Shown here piece after piece: positions 11,997 through 13,954 of a stretch of DNA of 13,954 nt (position 1 is the first letter of the stretch; the number at the start of each line of letters is the position of its first letter). The stretch spans positions 1 to 13,954 of the forward strand of contig JAKSDN010001105.1 in assembly GCA_022360075.1 (NCBI GenBank), read 5' to 3'. This stretch comes from Kiloniellales bacterium (GTDB lineage Bacteria > Pseudomonadota > Alphaproteobacteria > Kiloniellales > JAKSDN01). A program made the translations under genes and the position numbers. Under the pieces are notes generated by a model. The model made no database searches. It saw only the letters and a list, made by a program, of their open reading frames with translations, and was not told where the DNA came from.

Positions 11997-13790
11997 ATGG
12001 CGAGACACGTGATCGATCGCAAGTTTGGGCGCGATCTGGCTGTTGCCGTGATAATCGTCGTCGTCACGGCGACCGTGGCCGTCGCGTGCGATCTCACCGA
12101 GCGCTGGTTCGCCTTCACCCGAGCCTACGAGCATTGGGAGCTCGACGAGCTGCTCCCCCTGCTCATCGGCCTGCTCTGCGGCACGGCTTGGTTCGCGACC
12201 GCGCGGATGCGCGAGGCCTGGCGCCAGCTCGCGCAGCGACAAGCCTTCGAGGACCGCTTGAAGGAGCAGCAGCATCTCTACAGGTCGATCCTCGATCACT
12301 CGCCGGTCGAGATCTACGTCAAGGACCTCCAGGGCCGACACGTCGTCGTCAATCGCCGCGAGGAGGAGCTGTTCGGCGATCGCTGCGGCGGCGTGCTCGG
12401 CAAGACCGCCTTCGACCTCTTCCCCGAGCCCTCTGCCAGGGAGCACGAGGCGCACGACCGCGACGTGATCAAAGCCGGCACGGCGCTGGAGCGCGAATAC
12501 AAGATTCCGATGGACGACGGCCTGCACACCTTCCTCGCGGTCAAGTTCCCGATCCGCGGCGCGGACGGTGAAATCGTGCGCATCGGCGCGGTGGTCACGG
12601 ACATCACCGATCGCAAGAAGAGCGAATGCGAGGCGCTCGAAGCCAAGGAGACCGCGGAGAAGGCGAGCAAGGCGAAGTCCCGGTTCCTGGCCGCGGCCAG
12701 TCACGACCTGCGTCAACCGCTCCAGGCGATGGGGCTGCTGGCCGGCAATCTCTCCGAGACCGAGCTCAATCCGCGGCAAAGCGGCCTCGTCGACGCCATG
12801 GGCGAGGCGATCGGCAGCGCCGGCTCGATGCTGAGCGTGCTGCTCGACATATCGGAGCTCGACGCGGGCTCCATCGTGCCCCAAGCGGTGGACTTCGACC
12901 TCGATGCGCTTTTGCAACGCCTGTTTCGCGACTTCGCGCTGCGCGCCGAGGAGAAGCAGCTCGACCTGCGCCTGGTCCCCAGTGGGCTGACGGTGCACAG
13001 CGATCCGGTGCTGCTGGAGCGGATGATCTCGAACCTCGTCTCCAACGCGCTGCGCTACACCGAGGCCGGTCGCATTCTGATCGGCTGTCGGCGCCAGGGG
13101 GCGGATGTCGAGGTCCAAGTCTGGGACACGGGGGTCGGCATCGAAGCGAAAAACCTCGAGAAGATCTTCGATGAGTACTTCCAGGTCGGCAATGCGGCCC
13201 GCGACCGGCGCAAGGGCCTCGGACTCGGCCTGGCCCTCGTCCACCGCCTGTCGGCGCTGCTCGATCATCCGGTTCGGGTGGCGTCCGTCTTCGGACGGGG
13301 ATCGATGTTCGCGATCCGCATCCCGCTCGGCGACAGCACGGCCGCCTCTGCCCCGCCAGGACCAACCAGCGTGGAGGCCCTACGGAACCATGCGAGCATT
13401 CTGCTGGTCGAAGACGACGAAGCCGTGCTCGAGGCCACGGCCCGTCTGTTACGCCAATGGGGCTATCGCGTGGCCGCCGCGCGCAGCGGCGAGGACGCGG
13501 TCAAGATGTGCGAAAGCGGCGCCGTCGCGCCGGACGTGGTGGTCGCCGACTACCGGCTGCCCGATGGGATCGACGGCATCGGCGCCGTGCTGCGGCTGCG
13601 CGGGAGCCTGGGCCCGGAGCTGCCCAGCATCATCGTCACCGGGGACACCTCCGACCAGGTCACCCAGGCGGTCGCGGAAGCCGGCTGCGATTTGCTCCAC
13701 AAGCCGGTCGCACCGGCGAAGCTGCGCGCTCTCCTGCGCCATCGGCTGGACGGGAAGGCAAAGCCCTTGTCCGGCGAAACCGCCGCCTGA
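11997..13790 (+). CDS. Hybrid sensor histidine kinase (two TM, PAS, HisKA, HATPase, receiver)
   Basis: This is an inner-membrane signal-transducing kinase of 597 residues. Two TM segments (about 13-31 and 52-68) enclose only a short periplasmic loop, so sensing is probably through the membrane or the cytoplasmic PAS domain (about 93-205, ending VVTDITDRKKSE). A coiled linker leads to HisKA with phospho-accepting H236 in ASHDLRQPLQAMG. The HATPase domain has an N-box (N346, N350), DTGVGI (377-382) and GLGLGL (407-412). The C-terminal receiver domain (about 467-583) has the acidic pair D473/D474, phospho-acceptor D518 in VADYRLP, T548 and K569. All key residues are present. The DLRQPLQA H-box type is shared with NahK-like hybrid kinases. 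No separate response regulator or output domain is adjacent, so phosphate is probably passed to an Hpt protein or regulator elsewhere. The ATG at 11997 has a poor ribosome site. Confidence 0.92.
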   Translation: MARHVIDRKFGRDLAVAVIIVVVTATVAVACDLTERWFAFTRAYEHWELDELLPLLIGLLCGTAWFATARMREAWRQLAQRQAFEDRLKEQQHLYRSILDHSPVEIYVKDLQGRHVVVNRREEELFGDRCGGVLGKTAFDLFPEPSAREHEAHDRDVIKAGTALEREYKIPMDDGLHTFLAVKFPIRGADGEIVRIGAVVTDITDRKKSECEALEAKETAEKASKAKSRFLAAASHDLRQPLQAMGLLAGNLSETELNPRQSGLVDAMGEAIGSAGSMLSVLLDISELDAGSIVPQAVDFDLDALLQRLFRDFALRAEEKQLDLRLVPSGLTVHSDPVLLERMISNLVSNALRYTEAGRILIGCRRQGADVEVQVWDTGVGIEAKNLEKIFDEYFQVGNAARDRRKGLGLGLALVHRLSALLDHPVRVASVFGRGSMFAIRIPLGDSTAASAPPGPTSVEALRNHASILLVEDDEAVLEATARLLRQWGYRVAAARSGEDAVKMCESGAVAPDVVVADYRLPDGIDGIGAVLRLRGSLGPELPSIIVTGDTSDQVTQAVAEAGCDLLHKPVAPAKLRALLRHRLDGKAKPLSGETAA

Positions 13791-13795
13791 AGTTG

Positions 13796-13821
13796 GATCG
13801 CCGGGCGTTTACGGGGCGATC
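13796..13821. terminator. Hairpin between convergent genes
   Basis: GATCGCC (13796-13802) pairs with GGCGATC (13815-13821) across a 12-nt loop, 5 nt after the kinase stop and touching the stop of the opposite gene. Its position suggests a shared bidirectional terminator, but neither side has a good T run. Confidence 0.4.
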
Positions 13822-13954
13822 TAGTTGAGGATGACTTGATGGGCGAAATCGCGCCCGTTCGAGATCGTGATGTGGGTGAAGCCGAGCATCTTCGCCAAGT
13901 CGAAGAAGGTGAACCAGTCCTGCACGCCGAGCTCCTGCATGATCGGCATGCCGC
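13821..13954 (-). CDS. C-terminal end of an unidentified protein (5' part beyond the window)
   Basis: Reading the minus strand from the right edge gives 43 open residues ending at a TAG (13823-13821). The sequence starts GMPIMQELGVQDWFTFFDLA and closes with FAHQVILN. It has a well-mixed, folded-protein composition with aromatic residues and normal GC-rich codon use, unlike the Arg/Pro-rich shadow frames. It is convergent with the kinase gene, with 30 bp between stops. I do not recognise the family and propose no function. Confidence 0.6.
   Translation of the reverse strand, partial: GMPIMQELGVQDWFTFFDLAKMLGFTHITISNGRDFAHQVILN

Noticed and set aside
11841..13268. 475-codon minus-strand frame under the sensor kinase
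   Set aside because: Antisense to a kinase with all catalytic motifs; composition is typical of a shadow frame.

Overview
The window is GC-rich, with dense genes, strong third-position GC bias and GGAGG-type ribosome sites. Gene families and dispersed palindromes suggest an alphaproteobacterial chromosome, probably of the Rhodospirillales/Kiloniellales kind. That placement is inferred from protein style and repeat type; no rRNA or other marker gene is present. I see no tRNA, rRNA, CRISPR array, prophage or transposase.

Layout, left to right. (1) The left edge holds most of fdhD on the minus strand. It encodes the sulfurtransferase that activates formate dehydrogenase and is cut off by the window start. 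Divergent from it are a 76-aa exported protein and a secreted M23 metallopeptidase. (2) A long palindromic repeat (2066-2179) abuts and partly overlaps the 5' end of a family-5 ABC-transporter solute-binding protein that has no permease genes beside it. (3) About 490 bp of non-coding DNA (4127-4617) follows. It holds further dispersed repeat arms and a good terminator serving a 79-aa minus-strand gene. (4) A 704-aa iron-sulfur protein follows. Its N-terminus resembles HdrA (heterodisulfide reductase subunit A), and it carries four ferredoxin-type cysteine clusters and a zinc-ribbon-like pair. A two-TM membrane protein sits directly downstream. (5) Next come an amidase-signature enzyme of the Rhodococcus nitrile-hydratase-linked type and a cytoplasmic-looking SH3-NlpC/P60 peptidase. 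A small membrane-anchored protein is encoded tail-to-tail with the peptidase. (6) moaA, the first step of molybdenum-cofactor synthesis, is followed by a hybrid sensor histidine kinase. The right edge has the C-terminal 43 residues of an unidentified minus-strand protein.

One partial theme links three genes: fdhD, the multi-cluster Fe-S protein and moaA all fit molybdenum-dependent formate oxidation. They are separated by unrelated genes and repeats and lie on different strands, so this is a loose neighbourhood rather than one operon. The catalytic formate dehydrogenase is not in the window. The remaining genes (cell-wall peptidases, amidase, peptide-type binding protein, kinase) look like ordinary housekeeping or accessory chromosome content. 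The most interesting item is the HdrA-like protein, which keeps the HdrA N-terminal signature but appears to have lost the FAD-binding glycine motif.
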